Source of the DNA: Euglena gracilis
Lineage: Eukaryota; Euglenida; Euglenophyceae; Euglenales
Length of the DNA: 64,000 bases
Direction of reading: 5' to 3'
Assembly: GCA_039621445.1 (NCBI GenBank)
Contig: CP154956.1
Span: 70,654,412 to 70,718,411, forward strand
This document shows, in pieces, positions 11,949-23,031 of the stretch (the stretch's first letter is position 1; every line of letters begins with the position of its first letter). Both the position numbers and the translations under genes were made by a program. The notes beneath the pieces are model-generated. The model searched no databases. It worked only from the letters and a program-made list of their open reading frames with translations, and was not told the origin of the DNA.

Positions 11949-12351
11949 CAGGGTTCGATATAAGGAGGGCGTACATGGTTTAGGTGGGGGGGGTGTCCCC
12001 CCCCACCCCCCCACCCTCCTGCCCCGCAGGGGGGGGGTCCGGTCTCCCCCCCCCACCTGCCAGGGGGGTCCGGACCGACCCTCGGGGGCAAAAATTGACC
12101 CCCCCCAAAAAGGGTCAATTTTTTCCTCCGGCGCTTCGCGCCGAAAATTTTTTGCATTTTTGGCACATTTTTGCCCAAAAAGTGCCCAAAATGGCACTTT
12201 TGGTCGTTTTGGGGGGTCAAAAATTTTCGGCCACCCTGACCGCGCACCTGTTTAGGTGGGGGGGGTGTCCCCCCCACCCCCCCCCCTCCTGGCCCGCCGG
12301 GGGGGGGCGCTGGGCCACCCCCCCCCCCACCTGTCCTTATATCGAACCCTG
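11949..12351. mobile_element. hAT-like non-autonomous TIR element (MITE 1)
   Basis: Perfect 18-bp terminal inverted repeats CAGGGTTCGATATAAGGA (11949-11966) and its complement (12334-12351) are flanked by a perfect 8-bp direct repeat TTTGTGGG (11941-11948 and 12352-12359). An 8-bp target duplication and a CAG-starting TIR are hallmarks of the hAT superfamily. The 403-bp interior has no transposase; it consists of two related halves with long G and C runs around a CGGCGCTTCGCGCCG hairpin. Confidence 0.85.
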
Positions 12352-12566
12352 TTTGTGGGTCCCGTGCCGGAGGTGGGGCAGGAATACCTGGGTCCGTACG
12401 TTTCAGGGCAGCCATGTCCACAATCATGCTTGTCTTCTCCTCTGGCATTGTCTCAGCAGCGGAGGCTCGGGCTTTCCCCTGCCCCTTAACTTGTGGCTTC
12501 GACTGCTGGCCGTAGCCAGACGAAGCGACATGTGTCTAGCCCCGTCCCGGGGTTGCTGGTACCCCC

Positions 12567-13282
12567 TCCCCCCTTGTCCGACGATCGGGCTTGTCCAACG
12601 ACCCCCCCCCGGTCAGAGACGATCTTTTCGAATACGATCTTGGGGAAATGAGACTTGATAATGTCCTTGCTTTTGATTTGTTCTTTCCAGCTTCTCTGAC
12701 TTCTGTGATGAACCACTACCCAATGGGTTGTTGTGTTGTCTATCCTCGCTCGAATGGTGACGTTGCAGAAGGCGTCGTTGTGGGCAAGCTCCTCTGATGA
12801 TGCTGGGCGATGCTGGGCGATGCTGGGCGATGCTGGGTGATGCTGGTATTTTTTTTGCATATTTTGAAAAAGTAAACGCTTTTTTTGGACAATTCTCCAC
12901 AAGTCTCCCTCTTGGGCATTTTTTTGTTTATTATTTGCTAATTTGGGACCATTTTGCATTGATTTGGGTAAATGTTGGGCTAATTTGGGTCAACATGAAC
13001 ACTTTTACGGTATTTTTGGCTATTTTGTGCCATTTTGGGGATTTTGGGTATTTTTGTGGATTTTTGTGAATATTTTGTTGATATTGTTGGCATTTGTAGG
13101 CTGTTTTAGATAGGCCATTGTCAGGCGCGAAGCGTCAAAAAATTCCAGTGTGGCGCGTCGGAAATCCCCCCCTTGTCTAACGACCCCCCCCTGGTCAGAG
13201 ACGAACATTGGCCATTTTAACGACCGCCCCCCCCCCCGGGTCAGAGATGAACATTAGAGGTCGTTGGACAAGGGGGGAGGTA
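12567..13282. repeat. Repeats of CTTGTCYAACGACC...GGTCAGAGACGA; 10-bp tandem inside
   Basis: CTTGTCCAACGACC plus a C-run plus GGTCAGAGACGA occurs at about 12586-12625 and 13172-13205. A further GGTCAGAGATGAACATT copy ends in the inverse GGTCGTTGGACAAGGGGGG (13258-13276), so 13167-13276 is a compact palindrome-ended module. Between them lie five copies of GATGCTGGGC (12799-12847), then T-rich sequence with recurring ATTTTGGG. There is no coding frame. Confidence 0.6.
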
Positions 13283-13828
13283 AATATTTTCTATGCCTCT
13301 CACCCTTGGGGGTTATGGAATCTGTTGGTCCCGGGGGGGGGGTCCACAAAACGCCTATTTGTCCTGCTCGAAGCATTTCCAGCTTAAAATGAAGCCCCAA
13401 GGCAGCATAAAATCCTGCACAGTTTTCATACAAATGTGCAGTTGCAACAATAGAAATCCAAGGACAATCAAAAAGTTCTAACTCCCAATTTCTAATTTTA
13501 ATCCTGCCCTTGCACCCCCCCCCCCAGACCCAAATGGGCTGAAAACCACGCGGTGTGCAAGAAAACTGGTGGACATTGCGTGACACAAATGCATTCAAAT
13601 GTAAGAATAGAATGGCGGTTTATTTGATGGCGGTCTGATGATGATTTCCATAAACATTGATTTGAATGTTTATTTGTTGATTAAATTTTAGTCAACTAAG
13701 TTTTTAAATTTTTAAATTGTCACATATAGGTGTATATTCTTGCATTCTGAGTTGTATGGGGAAATGCCTACACTTTACTCATGTTCACAATTAATATTTT
13801 TCGCTCATTTTTTGCCTCTCCTCCCAGG

Positions 13829-14315
13829 AGCCTACACCGCAGACCCTGAGCCTCCCTTTGATTGTCGCCAGGATCCTTTTGCCTGGGAAAGTGGTGGTGT
13901 GGTGCAGACCATGCCATTGCTGTCTGCCAATCCCACCCCTGGGGGGGGGGTGGCACATTTGCATTGGTTCAGACTCCCCGGGGGGAAGGGTCGGCCGGAT
14001 ACAGCCGAATGTGGGGTGAACGTGCATGAAACCTTCGCAGAAAAAAAAGATCGATACCCATTGATGTTGAGGGAGACGACTCGGCTGAGTTCCGGAGTGA
14101 TCCCCCCAAAGGAAGAGATGTGGTTGACGGTTGTTCTTGGAAGGGTGCTAAGGGATGGCATGGTGCGGATCCGGTGCCCAGGTCCCATTCGCTGGATCCA
14201 GGAGGGGCATGAGTTGCTGGTCAACCAGGGGTTCGCCAAGGCCAACGTGGAAAAGGACAGTCCAGGTGCCCTGCTTTTTTTCCAGTTTCGTCCTGCAGAA
14301 CAGGAAAGCGGGTGA
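13829..14315 (+). CDS. ORF of unknown function, possible 5' exon of the DUF229-like gene
   Basis: After a pyrimidine-rich AG (CTCTCCTCCCAG, ending 13827-13828) a frame of about 160 codons runs to a stop at 14313-14315. Its start has a Cys-Pro-type segment (PPFDCRQDPFAWESG) that resembles the Cys region preceding the DUF229 core, and GT donors are available near 13889. The later part (EEMWLTVVLGRVLRDGMVRI) is unrecognised. Third-position GC is only moderate, unlike the confident exons. It could be a short exon followed by intron, an independent gene fragment or a chance ORF. Confidence 0.25.
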
Positions 14316-14731
14316 CAAAAAACAGGATAAACGGAATTCAGTTGGTGTGTATGTACCACATTTTTTATGTTATGCACATGCATACGTGCCATTCCACATG
14401 TTCATTTAAGAAATCTGATTCTGATGATGCTGAATCAATGGATCAATTGATCAATCAGGATGGGAGGTGTTGTTTTTGCAAATGTGTGAATCTCCTGAAA
14501 TACTTTTAATGCAAATCTGACAGCCTTGCAAACCGAATTTTTTTTGAATCTTCACATGTAAAGCTAGTCTCTGTGGGGGACATGATGGACTTATTGATGG
14601 ACAGAGAATATTTTGAACACATGAACCGACGTCAAACACCCTGTTCCGAAGTGTTGCTTTGCATCGCTGAAGATTGACCAGTTTGGACCCAGTGTTGCAA
14701 GTGTTCCTCAATGCCGGGCTCTTCTGCACAG

Positions 14732-14982
14732 CCGAGAGTATCATCCGCCCCCCCCTCAATCCAGTGTGGGAGCGGCGCAACCGCCGTGCAGCGTGGCACA
14801 GCGGCCGGCCCCGCCAGCTGCGGCACACCACCGAGTTCCTGGAGGTCCGCTGCGGGAAGCAGCTGCAGCAGTTCGTGCGGCTGCGGCCCCGGCCGGCCGT
14901 GGCCGCGCGCGTGCCCCCGCCGCCGCTGGCCGGCCGCCGCCGGCCGGACGTCGTGGTGCTGGCGGTGGACACGGTTTCTCGG
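14732..14982 (+). CDS. DUF229 (sulfatase/alkaline-phosphatase-fold) family gene, exon with core start
   Basis: The exon follows an AG in TTCTGCACAG and ends at the GT of TTTCTCGG^GTAGGG. The frame has G or C at almost all third positions. It reads HTTEFLEVRCGK, a linker, then PDVVVLAVDTVSR. DUF229 proteins start their catalytic domain with an 'FVEVxC' segment and a 'PNVLxLGIDSVSR' strand whose Asp binds metal in the alkaline-phosphatase superfamily; both landmarks are present in order. The exon ends in phase 0, whereas the next recognised exon begins in phase 2, so at least one short exon (~25 residues by family comparison) is missing in the 5.7-kb gap. The substrate is unknown; the product is likely secreted or in the endomembrane system. 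Confidence 0.82.
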
Positions 14983-16464
14983 GTAGGGCTGGGCGAACCT
15001 TTTTTTACAAAAATGTATTTTGTTTGTTCCTCCGTGCTTTTGTTTTGGTGAGAAAAAGGTGTGAATGATTGTTCGTGGTATGTCTTGTATTGTAAATTTT
15101 TTCCCAGAGGAGGTGAATTTTTTTGAAGTCCTCTGCAGCAGGCAAGTGTACGTTTCAGGAAAGGAAGGAATTTACGTGCAACTCACATTTTTTTTGCATT
15201 TTTGCATTTTTGCATTACATTTTCAGCATTGCAAATTTTGAGGAGGTTGTCGCATATTCCACCCCCCCCCCAGTGGAGGGGGTTTAGAATAAAACATTTG
15301 CATTTTGGGAGGGGTTTTGATGGTTGAGCAAATGCCTGATGTACCACCCTCATTTATTATCCCTGGCAGCAGGAATCTGGTTTGCTTGGTCGACCAAGGG
15401 GGGTTTACAAGGTGTAAACTCCCCTTGAGTTTTACTCAGAAACCCCTCCCTCCAGGATGTGGGGATCGGCACCTGCACCAGGCACTTCCGTAAAGCCCAC
15501 CCAAAAATGAATGAAGGCTTAGAGGAAGTCAAGCTCTGCTGTTGAGCCAGCTTCATGCGCCTCTGCACCAAAACCGCAGCCAGGAAGGACCACCCATTCC
15601 TGCTTTCTGATCGGCGCTGTTGGTGTTTATACGGCGGCATTTTTCAAGCGCGCAGTGCGTTTCATGCTCCCTGAGCCGGTCTTTTCCATATTCTTAAGTA
15701 CTCCGAACAGTTCACAAAGGTTCCTCCACATCGTCATTTTTGTGGAAAAAATTTGGATTCAGTGGACTGACTGGTTTAATGAATCCTCTTCGATTGATCC
15801 CTCCCCACTGGGGAACTTGAATCCCATTCAGACACCATTACCTACAACCCCAACCATTGAGGGATTGGGGATGACTGACCGTCTTTTTTTTTGAATGACT
15901 GACTGGTTTTTGGCTCCAGACCCCCTCCCCGTCAGCCAGGAATGGCCAAAAGTGGTCACCCCATGCCGACTGCACCAGCAAATTTTAGGTGTTTTTTTTT
16001 CGGCCAAAATACATTGGTTTTGAGCCCTTTTGGCCAAGTGGCCAAAGCGACCCCCCCTGGGGGGGATTGGGTGACTGGTTTTTTTTTTGAAAAAGACTGG
16101 TGTTTTGAAAGTCGAAAGTTGCACCCGCCTCCCCCGGGGTTCGCAACCATGATCCCCATATACCCACCAACAATGTCGCACCCTGCTGCCACAGTGTTCA
16201 TTCGTCGAAAACTGCCGTGGGTCCCTGCCACCAGCCTTGCTGCAGAGCTTTGCGTTGGCAGGGGCGCAAGCCTCCCACAGGTGCTCTACCTCTCAACGCC
16301 GGCAGTTGTAGAGTTTAGGCAGGCCTCCCCCCCCCCGAAGATTCCCAGTCAGCTGAGGGACGGGTTTGGACTCCCCCTGTCCCTGGGAGAACCCAAAGCC
16401 CAAAGATCAATTGCGTTTTTGCGCTCACATCTGGAGTCTCCGGCAGCGTGAATTGGAATTTTTT
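14983..16464. other. Intron sequence, no recognised feature
   Basis: T-rich start, a C10 run near 15261, and short ORFs without support. 15890-16140 shares GGTGACTGACTGGTTTT-type words and C/G runs with 19320-19435, a weak dispersed repeat. Confidence 0.5.
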
Positions 16465-16802
16465 TTGAATTTGAGACGGCCGGAAACGCACATTTCATTT
16501 TTGGTGTTTTTCTTGCGTACCTGCACATTCTTTTTTGACCAAGTGTGTTGCCATCACTTCACGGGGCAGCACACCCGTCAGCTGAAACAGCTGAAAAGCT
16601 GAAACAAAAATGGGCACCACCACCTTCGACCCCAGGTTTTTTTCTGGGTAAACCGACTTTTGTCGTTTTGAAAATGACGGTTTACCACCTCCGCCGACTG
16701 GGGGAAACAACCAGTCTGCCGAAAGGGGTGCAACACAAAACACTGTTTCATGAGGACGAACCCTGGTCAGGTGAACCCGTTGTACCTGTCGCTGCCCCCC
16801 CC
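16465..16802 (+). repeat. Dispersed repeat B, copy 1
   Basis: The segment is alignable over its length with 30903-31236 (shared blocks include GACCAAGTGTGTTGCCATCAC, GTCAGCTGAAAC and TTTTTTCTGGGYAAACCGAC). Both copies contain a nested hairpin: outer CACCTC/GGGGTG here against CACCTCC/GGAGGTG in copy 2, inner GACTGG/CCAGTC here. It lies in the DUF229-gene intron. Confidence 0.75.
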
Positions 16803-16964
16803 ACCCCCCCCCCCCCCCCCCGCCGTGCCTAGTCTCCAATGGTAGGCCTCCAAAGCATTATCACAAGAAAAATGTTCCATTTGTCTGCAGAGAGGCGAGG
16901 AAACAAAGATGAAAAGCGGAACATAAAGCGGAAAAAACATTTTGATGTAAAAATGAAAAAAAAT

Positions 16965-17115
16965 CTAAAAAATGGTGATACACATGTGATACATTAAATT
17001 TTTTTGGTGATACATATGTGATGCATTAAAATTTTTGTTGGTGATACATATGCGATTCGGTAATTTTTAGGCTGTGATGCATGTGATACGTAAAAATGTT
17101 TTTTGGTGATACATA
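16965..17115. repeat. Tandem repeat, ~40-45-bp unit
   Basis: Four diverged copies of GGTGATACATATGTGATACA followed by TTAAAATTTTT occur at about 16974, 17005, 17039 and 17103. A short (AC)10 tract follows at about 17131. Confidence 0.8.
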
Positions 17116-17439
17116 CTAAATGGAGGTCTGACACACACACACACACACACATAAAAGAGTGAATGTATTGAAAATGAGTGGATGCAATGAATTGGTAGCC
17201 TTGAACTACTGGGCTCTGGGGAAAGGTCCAAGCGAATGACAGGGGGGTCCAATTTTTTTATGGGCACCCCAATGGGGCTTTGTCGCCGTTTGCTTGGGGG
17301 GGGGTAATTTTTGGTATAGGTTTAGGGGTTGTAATTGTCGATAAGAAAAAGATTAAGATTGGGTCGGGTTAAGAAAATGTTTAGAGTTGGGACTGTCAAG
17401 GCGGCCTAACTCGCACTTAGCTTTGAAAGTGATTGTGAA

Positions 17440-18080
17440 TTTGCGCCAACACGCAAATCCAAAAAAAAGTTCTGTTTTCGAACACCGTGGCCTGAGACTC
17501 AGGACAGTCTGAAGACAGTCGGGAGGTAAAACGAGGGTATTCCATTATTCATTTGCGCTTTGGCGCAAATTTTTTAAATTACAAAAAATAAAACCATTTG
17601 CGCTTTGGCGCAAATTTTTTACTTTTTTGTGATTCAACATGTGGGTGACCATTGCCGCACTTGCACAATGATAACAACTTTTGTGTCAACATGTTTCCAT
17701 TGCGCCAAAGCACAAGGCTCATGCAGAATGGAAAATTAAGAGTTACATTGCGCCAAAGTGCAAGTAGAAATACAATTTTTAAAATTGCAAAAAGCAACAT
17801 GGCTTGCGCCGAAGCGCAAATATAACTGTTTAAAACTCATCTCACAACGGAGGGAGAGAATGACCCTGGTAGAGTATGAACACCAGAGGGGATAGAGCAC
17901 AAAAATGCAGGACAGGGGGGAAGGAAGCCTACTCTGAGTCACGTTGCCGTAAAATTAGTCAACATTGCACGTTGGCGCAAGAGCCACGCAGCTTTGCAAT
18001 TCTCAAAGGTGCATTTCTATTGCGCTTTGAACTTTTAAATTTTCCTTCTACATAAGTGTACCCATTGCGCTATGAAGCAA
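17440..18080. repeat. Cluster of imperfect palindromes, TTTGCGCNWTGGCGCAAA type
   Basis: At least nine whole or half copies are irregularly spaced: near 17445, 17556, 17596, 17699, 17748, 17803, 17971, 18019 and 18065. Copies at 17556 and 17596 are complete (TTTGCGCTTTGGCGCAAA). Spacers are unrelated, so this is not a simple tandem array. Confidence 0.7.
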
Positions 18081-18794
18081 CAGTTGTCAATTTTAATTTC
18101 TCATTTTTATCACTGCGGGTGGAGAGAGCAGTCCTGGAAGCATCTCATCACCAGAGCGAACAGAGCTAAGGTGGAGGGAAGCTTTGCCTGGGACAGGAAG
18201 CCAACCCCCTGGTCTGTGAAAACAACCACCAACTTCTTGATATCCAGACGTGTCTTGTCCTATGCGTTGTAAACCCAACTTCCAGTGCCGGAGGTTCCTC
18301 CCATTTGCCTCGCAGTTAAGCATGCCTGAGGGGCCCTTCTTTTTGGCCGACTTTTGAAAGTGGGAAATTTTCTGTTTGGAAAAGAACAGGCAGCAGATAA
18401 ACCCTGGGAATCACAGCCGAGGAAACAGTTTTGGACGCTGAAAAGGTGTTTTAAAGAAGCTCGTCGCCCCCCTTTCCTCGCCCAGGGTTTGAAGCACACA
18501 ACTTTGAGCGAATGGAATTGAGAAATCGAAAGGGTCCAGCAACAACGGCGGAGAAGGGAAGACATGCTGACACACCTTTTTCGGTAATTTGCAACCCACC
18601 AGACAGCCACATCACACCGGGCAGATGGAGGGCATTATTCAGCCGAAAAAAGGTCTTTCTGTCAACATCCTGAAAAACCCCTATTTTGTGCACTGAGTGC
18701 AAGGACACTGAGGCTCCACAGCCTACCGCTCACGATTCGTCTTATTGGAACAGCCTTCCTGTCCTCCTGCCGATAAAATAACAACCAGCCAGCG

Positions 18795-18945
18795 AAGGAA
18801 TGGCCTCAAGAGTGCGCACGTGCGCATTCTTGTGCCCCATGCAACCTTGGAGAGAGCCATTTTATATTGTTTGTGAGGGCTGTTCTGAAGGGTGCAGTCT
18901 GTGGCAGAGAGGGTTGAAGTGGACTCCGCTCCCGAAGTAAGGCCA
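18795..18945 (-). repeat. Dispersed repeat C, inverted copy
   Basis: The reverse complement matches 28270-28430 and 31755-31895: CCTCAAGAGTGCGCACGTGC, then CATTTTATATTGTTTGTGAG, GGGCTGTTCTGAAGGGTGCAG, TGGCAGAGAGGGTTGAAG. It contains one copy of the AATGCGCANNTGCGCATT palindrome discussed in the findings. Confidence 0.8.
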
Positions 18946-19436
18946 AAAATGGGACTAAACTTAGCCTCATTTCAGCTAAAAAAAAATAGGCATGTCGTCT
19001 AAAAAATACTAACCCTATTTTCTAACCCAAACCCTCTCCAAAGTTAAATAACCAGAACCTCACCAAACTGCACATTTTTAAAAGGCATCTCTTTTAGGCG
19101 GCGTAAATATAACAAAAGAAAATTTTACCCGCACCTCTCCAAAATCGCCGGAAAAAAGCACTCAGAACACAATAAAAACGTATGGAGCGGGAACCCACTT
19201 CGTGTGTTACAAATGAAAATTTTGACTTGTGCAATGCCAAAAGACAAAGGATGAAAGATAAAGGAAGCAGAAGCCGAAACAGCTCCCCCCCCCGAGCGGC
19301 ACGCCTAGCCTCCATTGCTTAACTCCTGTCCTACCCCACCCCCTGGGGGGGTGACTGACTGGTTTTGTTTTGGCCCAGAGCCCCCCCCCCCGGGGTTTCA
19401 GAGTGGAAAGTGACCCCCCCGGGGGGTCGCTAAGCA
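18946..19436. other. Intron sequence, no gene
   Basis: A-rich part, then C/G-run-rich segment 19320-19432 with a GACCCCCC/GGGGGGGTC palindrome next to CGCTAAGCAATGG and an inverse CCATTGCTTAA at 19312; this could be a decayed TIR element, but I found no convincing target duplication. Confidence 0.45.
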
Positions 19437-19447
19437 ATGGTATGTTT

Positions 19448-19520
19448 GGAGGACAGCTACACGGAGCTGTGCAACGTGGAGGACGAGGGCATCCCCGATT
19501 TGCCTCCTGGAGAGGGTTCT
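19448..19520 (+). CDS. Candidate short exon, unknown
   Basis: A stretch of about 22 codons reads LEDSYTELCNVEDEGIPDLP with strong G/C third-position bias, inside otherwise noncoding DNA. It lies between two DUF229 exons where a missing exon is expected, but its sequence does not resemble the family at that position. It may belong to an unrelated gene relic. Confidence 0.25.
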
Positions 19521-20648
19521 TCATCAGAATCTGCCCCCCCCAGAAAAGAGATTGAAGGTGACACTGCCCACCCGAAAAGGAAATCGCATTATTCTCTCAT
19601 CCCATCCAAAAGAATTGAAAAATGGCGGTTGAGAAGTTGCTGACTAAAAAACAACAACTTTTATTTAATAAGCCTGATACGTTCTTGTTTTAATTAAGTT
19701 TTGTTCCACTGGATTGACATTTTGTTTCACTGAAATTTAAGCTTATTTCTGCTTTTTTGGGGGGGCTAGCAAACAGAATAGATTTTGGTGAGAATCAAGG
19801 TTAGCCTCTTGCAGGTCCACACAGATTCATCACTACCCCCCCCCAAAATAGTGCTTGGTTGCACATCCTTTTTAGGCCTCAAGGGTGCCCTTATAAAATT
19901 TAGGATGTTGGTCGCATCCCCCAACAACCAAAACACCAAAACGGTATAAAATTACCCCAAATGGACAAAAACGGCAATTGGGCAAAAAGTTGGGTCAAAT
20001 TGACCAAAGGTCGCCAAAATCAGTCACAGGTTGGCCAAAATAATACCCAAGAAAGTCTAGGAGCTGCAGCAGCTGAGTCCCGTTGGAGAGGCATTTTTGG
20101 GGGGAAGTTTTGGACCCCGCGGGCAGGGTATGTGAGTGTTGGCTTTGCGCAGGCCCGCACACACACAAATTGAGCCGCCGCCCCCCAGACGACCACCGGA
20201 ATACCCGTCCGGGTGTTGGTTGGAGGGTTGGGGGATATGGGTTGTCTCCCCGTGATGAACAGCAGCCCACCACAAAAAGAACTGAAAAATGACGTAACCT
20301 GTGCACGCTTTTGCTTTAGGGCCCAGGGGGTCCATTGGCGAGCCATTTCACTAGCCAACAGAAAAAAACCACCAGCTAATCCCCCTCCCTCCCTGGAGGT
20401 CCCCCCGATTGGAGAAAAAAATTTTCCTCCGGTGCTGTGTGCTGGCGTGCAAATGGGGTGCTTAATTTGTTGTTTTTGGCTGATATTGTTCTCAAAAGTA
20501 CCCCCAAAAATTTGCTCCAGGGTGGTCCTGGACCGCCCCTTGGGTCTGAAGGAAGGGCGGAGGTCTGCCCCCCCCCCCCGGGGGGTGGGTCTGACTGCCC
20601 CTTTGTGCGGCACCGGCCGCGGGTCAGCCACCCCCGCTGCCCCCGCAG

Positions 20649-20817
20649 GGCATTCGTGTTCCCCCGCGCCGCGGCGTTGGGGCCATCCACCGCGTGGAAC
20701 ATGGTCCCCCTGTTCGCCGGGCTGCCACACTCCCTCGCCGCAGAGAGGATGCGCGAGAAAACAGGGGTCATCGGCGCCCTTCCCCCTGGCCGCCGCTGGC
20801 TTTGGGACGAGGCACGG
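20649..20817 (+). CDS. DUF229-like gene, exon with GPST nucleophile region
   Basis: Acceptor GCTGCCCCCGCAG^G, donor GCACGG^GTGTGA. The frame reads AFVFPRAAALGPSTAWNMVP, LFAGLPH, then GRRWLWDEAR. In DUF229 proteins a 'VGxNTxPNxxPxLTG' segment carries the catalytic Thr and is followed about 25 residues later by a 'WIWDEFK' segment; GPSTAWNMVPLFAG and LWDEAR occupy these positions with the expected spacing. Third positions are nearly all G or C. The exon ends in phase 0, matching the phase-0 start of the exon at 21725, so the two join to DEAR-AAGYATAYV. Confidence 0.85.
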
Positions 20818-20834
20818 GTGTGATGTGGGGCCTA

Positions 20835-21184
20835 CCCGATTGCTCGACCTGCTGTTGTTTTTTTCTCTCTGCTTCTCTTTTCCTTCTCTGTCACTCTTGT
20901 ATTCGGTTTTGCCTTGGTGGTTTATCAACACACAATTTGATGTTAATCATTTAATTATTATTCACTAATTACTTATTTTCATTGTTTCATGCTTGCATTT
21001 TTTGGCATGTGGAATTTTTATTTTTTGTATTGTATGTATAGTGCGTCATATGTTGTATTGTAGATATCATACATTATGTAAAATATTATAATATATATAA
21101 ATAGTACACAACACATTTTCTATCATATGTGTATATTGGTTTATATTTTATATTTATATTATGCATAAATAACAAATAATAACA
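20835..21184. other. AT-rich intron segment
   Basis: From about 20935 the sequence is strongly AT-rich with TATATA words, without coding potential, and leads into the GTGTTATTTGGG repeats and the microsatellite. Confidence 0.6.
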
Positions 21185-21197
21185 CAAATATATATAA

Positions 21198-21420
21198 TAA
21201 CCCCCCCAAATAACACCCCCCCCCCCGGTGTGTTATTTGGGCACCCGAATTGGGTGTTATTTGGGCACCCGAAAATAACACCCAGGGGGGGTGTTATTTG
21301 GGGGAGGTATTTTTACATGGAAAACCAAAGGAAAACAGGGGGGGTGTTATTTGGGCGCTCGAAATCGGCCCCCGAGGGGAGGTGTGTTATTTGGGGGGGG
21401 GTGTTATTTGGGGGGTTTAG
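21198..21420 (+). repeat. GTGTTATTTGGG repeat cluster, copy 1
   Basis: Seven or so copies of GTGTTATTTGGG are separated by G-runs and CACCCGAA words, around a segment TTTTTACATGGAAAACCAAA. The same cluster occurs in inverse orientation at 60974-61175. Confidence 0.85.
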
Positions 21421-21421
21421 C

Positions 21422-21560
21422 ATGTATGTATGTATGTATGTATGTATGTATGTATGTATGTATGTATGTATGTATGTATGTATGTATGTATGTATGTATG
21501 TATGTATGTATGTATGTATGTATGTATGTATGTATGTATGTATGTATGTATGCATGCATG
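21422..21560. repeat. (ATGT)n microsatellite
   Basis: About 33 uninterrupted copies of the tetranucleotide end in ATGCATGC. The MYVC/THIH-repeat reading frames over it are artefacts of the tetranucleotide. Confidence 0.98.
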
Positions 21561-21724
21561 TATACACATATATCTTCATATTGTATTATATGGTTGTATT
21601 TTGCATTGTGATTACATTTGTCCATATCTATTCAGTTTTTGTTTTGAATGTATCCATTCAGTTATTGTGTGTTACAGTTTTCGACGACTGCTTCCCACAG
21701 CATCTCCTTTTGGTCGTCCCACAG

Positions 21725-21882
21725 GCTGCCGGGTACGCCACCGCTTACGTCTCACAGTTCTGCTGCCTCGTCGGCTACCGGTTCTGGAACAACTCCTTCG
21801 ACCACCTCATGCCGTCCCGCATCCCCTACTCCCGGATGGCGCGGTTCCTCATCCGGGGCAACGTCTGGCCGGGCGCCTCCTC
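21725..21882 (+). CDS. DUF229-like gene, exon AAGYATAYVSQ
   Basis: Acceptor TCCCACAG^GCTGCC in phase 0; a likely donor is CCTCCTC^GTCTTT, though a later GT is possible. The frame reads AAGYATAYVSQFCCLVGYRF, then NNSFDHLMPSRIPYS and RGNVWPGAS. 'GYVTAYxED' after the WDEFK segment is a DUF229 landmark, followed by the Phe-Asp-His (FDHxxxP) segment. Third-position GC is close to 100% to about 21880. The expected 'CxGxxP' segment after this exon has not been found, so another small exon may be missing before 26592. Confidence 0.82.
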
Positions 21883-22239
21883 GTCTTTGCAAACCTGTTG
21901 GAGCTGCATTGTGATCACACCCCAGTCAGACAGTCAGTCATACACCCGGCCACACTCCTTCCAACCCATACAACTCGCCGACATGGCTGCTGAGCCCAGG
22001 ATTTGCCCCAGCCCGATTTGGAGGGGGTCCAGCCAGCCAGCCCCTGCCGCCCATCAACAAACACATCGACGAATCCTGTCCAGGGCCTGAAGGGGCTGGC
22101 TGACCTCCCATCTGTCTGGAAATCCGGCCTGACTTGTGTCGAACTGGGTACCGAGAAGGCAAACCAGCAGGCCAGGATTTTTTCCAGCCTCAAACCACCC
22201 TCCCCCCGCTCAACAAGGTTTATTTATTTCCAGCCGCGC

Positions 22240-22530
22240 TTGGGGCGGATGGACGGTGACGGGTTTTTGCTTTTGGAAAAGTCAAAATGGATCGGAAAAG
22301 GGCGGCCAGGGCAAATTTGGGTTTAAAAAAATCGGGGTTTTTGCATAATTGGCAGTTTTTCTCCTAATGTTTTTTGTGATTTCGATTTTTTTGGCACCCT
22401 GTTAGACCCTGGGTCATGCCCAGTTCCAGCCCGGGACCCCTAGGGGGGAGGGGGTCAGACAGCAACCTTTTTCCCAGCCAGTCCAAATTTTCTAAGCTTC
22501 TGAGCTGGACCCGACCCGGGGGGGGGGGTT
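22240..22530 (+). repeat. Dispersed repeat D, copy 1
   Basis: Alignable with 42890-43165: shared blocks include GGTCGGAAAAGGGTGGCCAG-like words, ATCGATGTTTTGCAAAATTG-like words, CAGCAACCTTTTTCC and GAGCTGGAC. It lies in an intron. Confidence 0.7.
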
Positions 22531-22689
22531 AAAGAACTCCTTGGAATCAGTGTGCTGGAAGATTTGGCCGTTTACATCGTTGTGAATGTAATGTATTTGT
22601 ATTTTTATGTACTTTTTTGTTCACAGGGATTTTGGAATTGTATGAAAGAAAGTCAACTTCTCAAAATCATTCTCTTGAATCACAACTTA

Positions 22690-23031
22690 CACATATTTTC
22701 TGCATTGTCTTTGTCGAGCTATGAAGAAAGACCCGATTAAGTCCATCACCAAATCAAATGTATCGGTGAAAAAATAAGGACCTTTCTCCAAAGTGATTCC
22801 CCAACTCTTTCCATGCCCAAATAATTTTCCAGGGGCGGTAGACCGAAAACGTTGCGTCTTAATAATTTTGTCCCTTTCACAAGGAACGATGTAACGAATG
22901 CAGCTTCTTGGAATATTAGGAGGCCGTAAGCACAAGAAATAATCATCCAAGTGCCAAAACGTTTTGTGGCCCAATGAATAGAAGCGCCGAATTATATTAA
23001 TTTTATGAAAAGTGGTGAAGCAATCCATCAA
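22690..23031 (-). CDS. ORF of unknown function, 113 aa
   Basis: A frame on the - strand starts MMDCFTTFHKINIIRRFYSL and contains HKTFWHLDDYFLCLRPPNIP and GKLFGHGKSWGITLEKGPYF. It has a varied, protein-like residue mix without low complexity, in a region of balanced composition, unlike the GC-rich exons around it. I do not recognise it. It could be a relic of a captured viral or transposon gene, or chance. It lies antisense in an intron of the DUF229-like gene. Confidence 0.25.

Noticed and set aside
19312-19445. Another hAT-like element with CCATTGCTTA ends
   Set aside because: The inverted ends are short and no 8-bp flanking duplication was found.
21404-21625. MYVCMYVC and IHTYIHTY ORFs (also 38.6 kb and 48 kb)
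   Set aside because: Tetranucleotide microsatellite translated in three frames; no gene.
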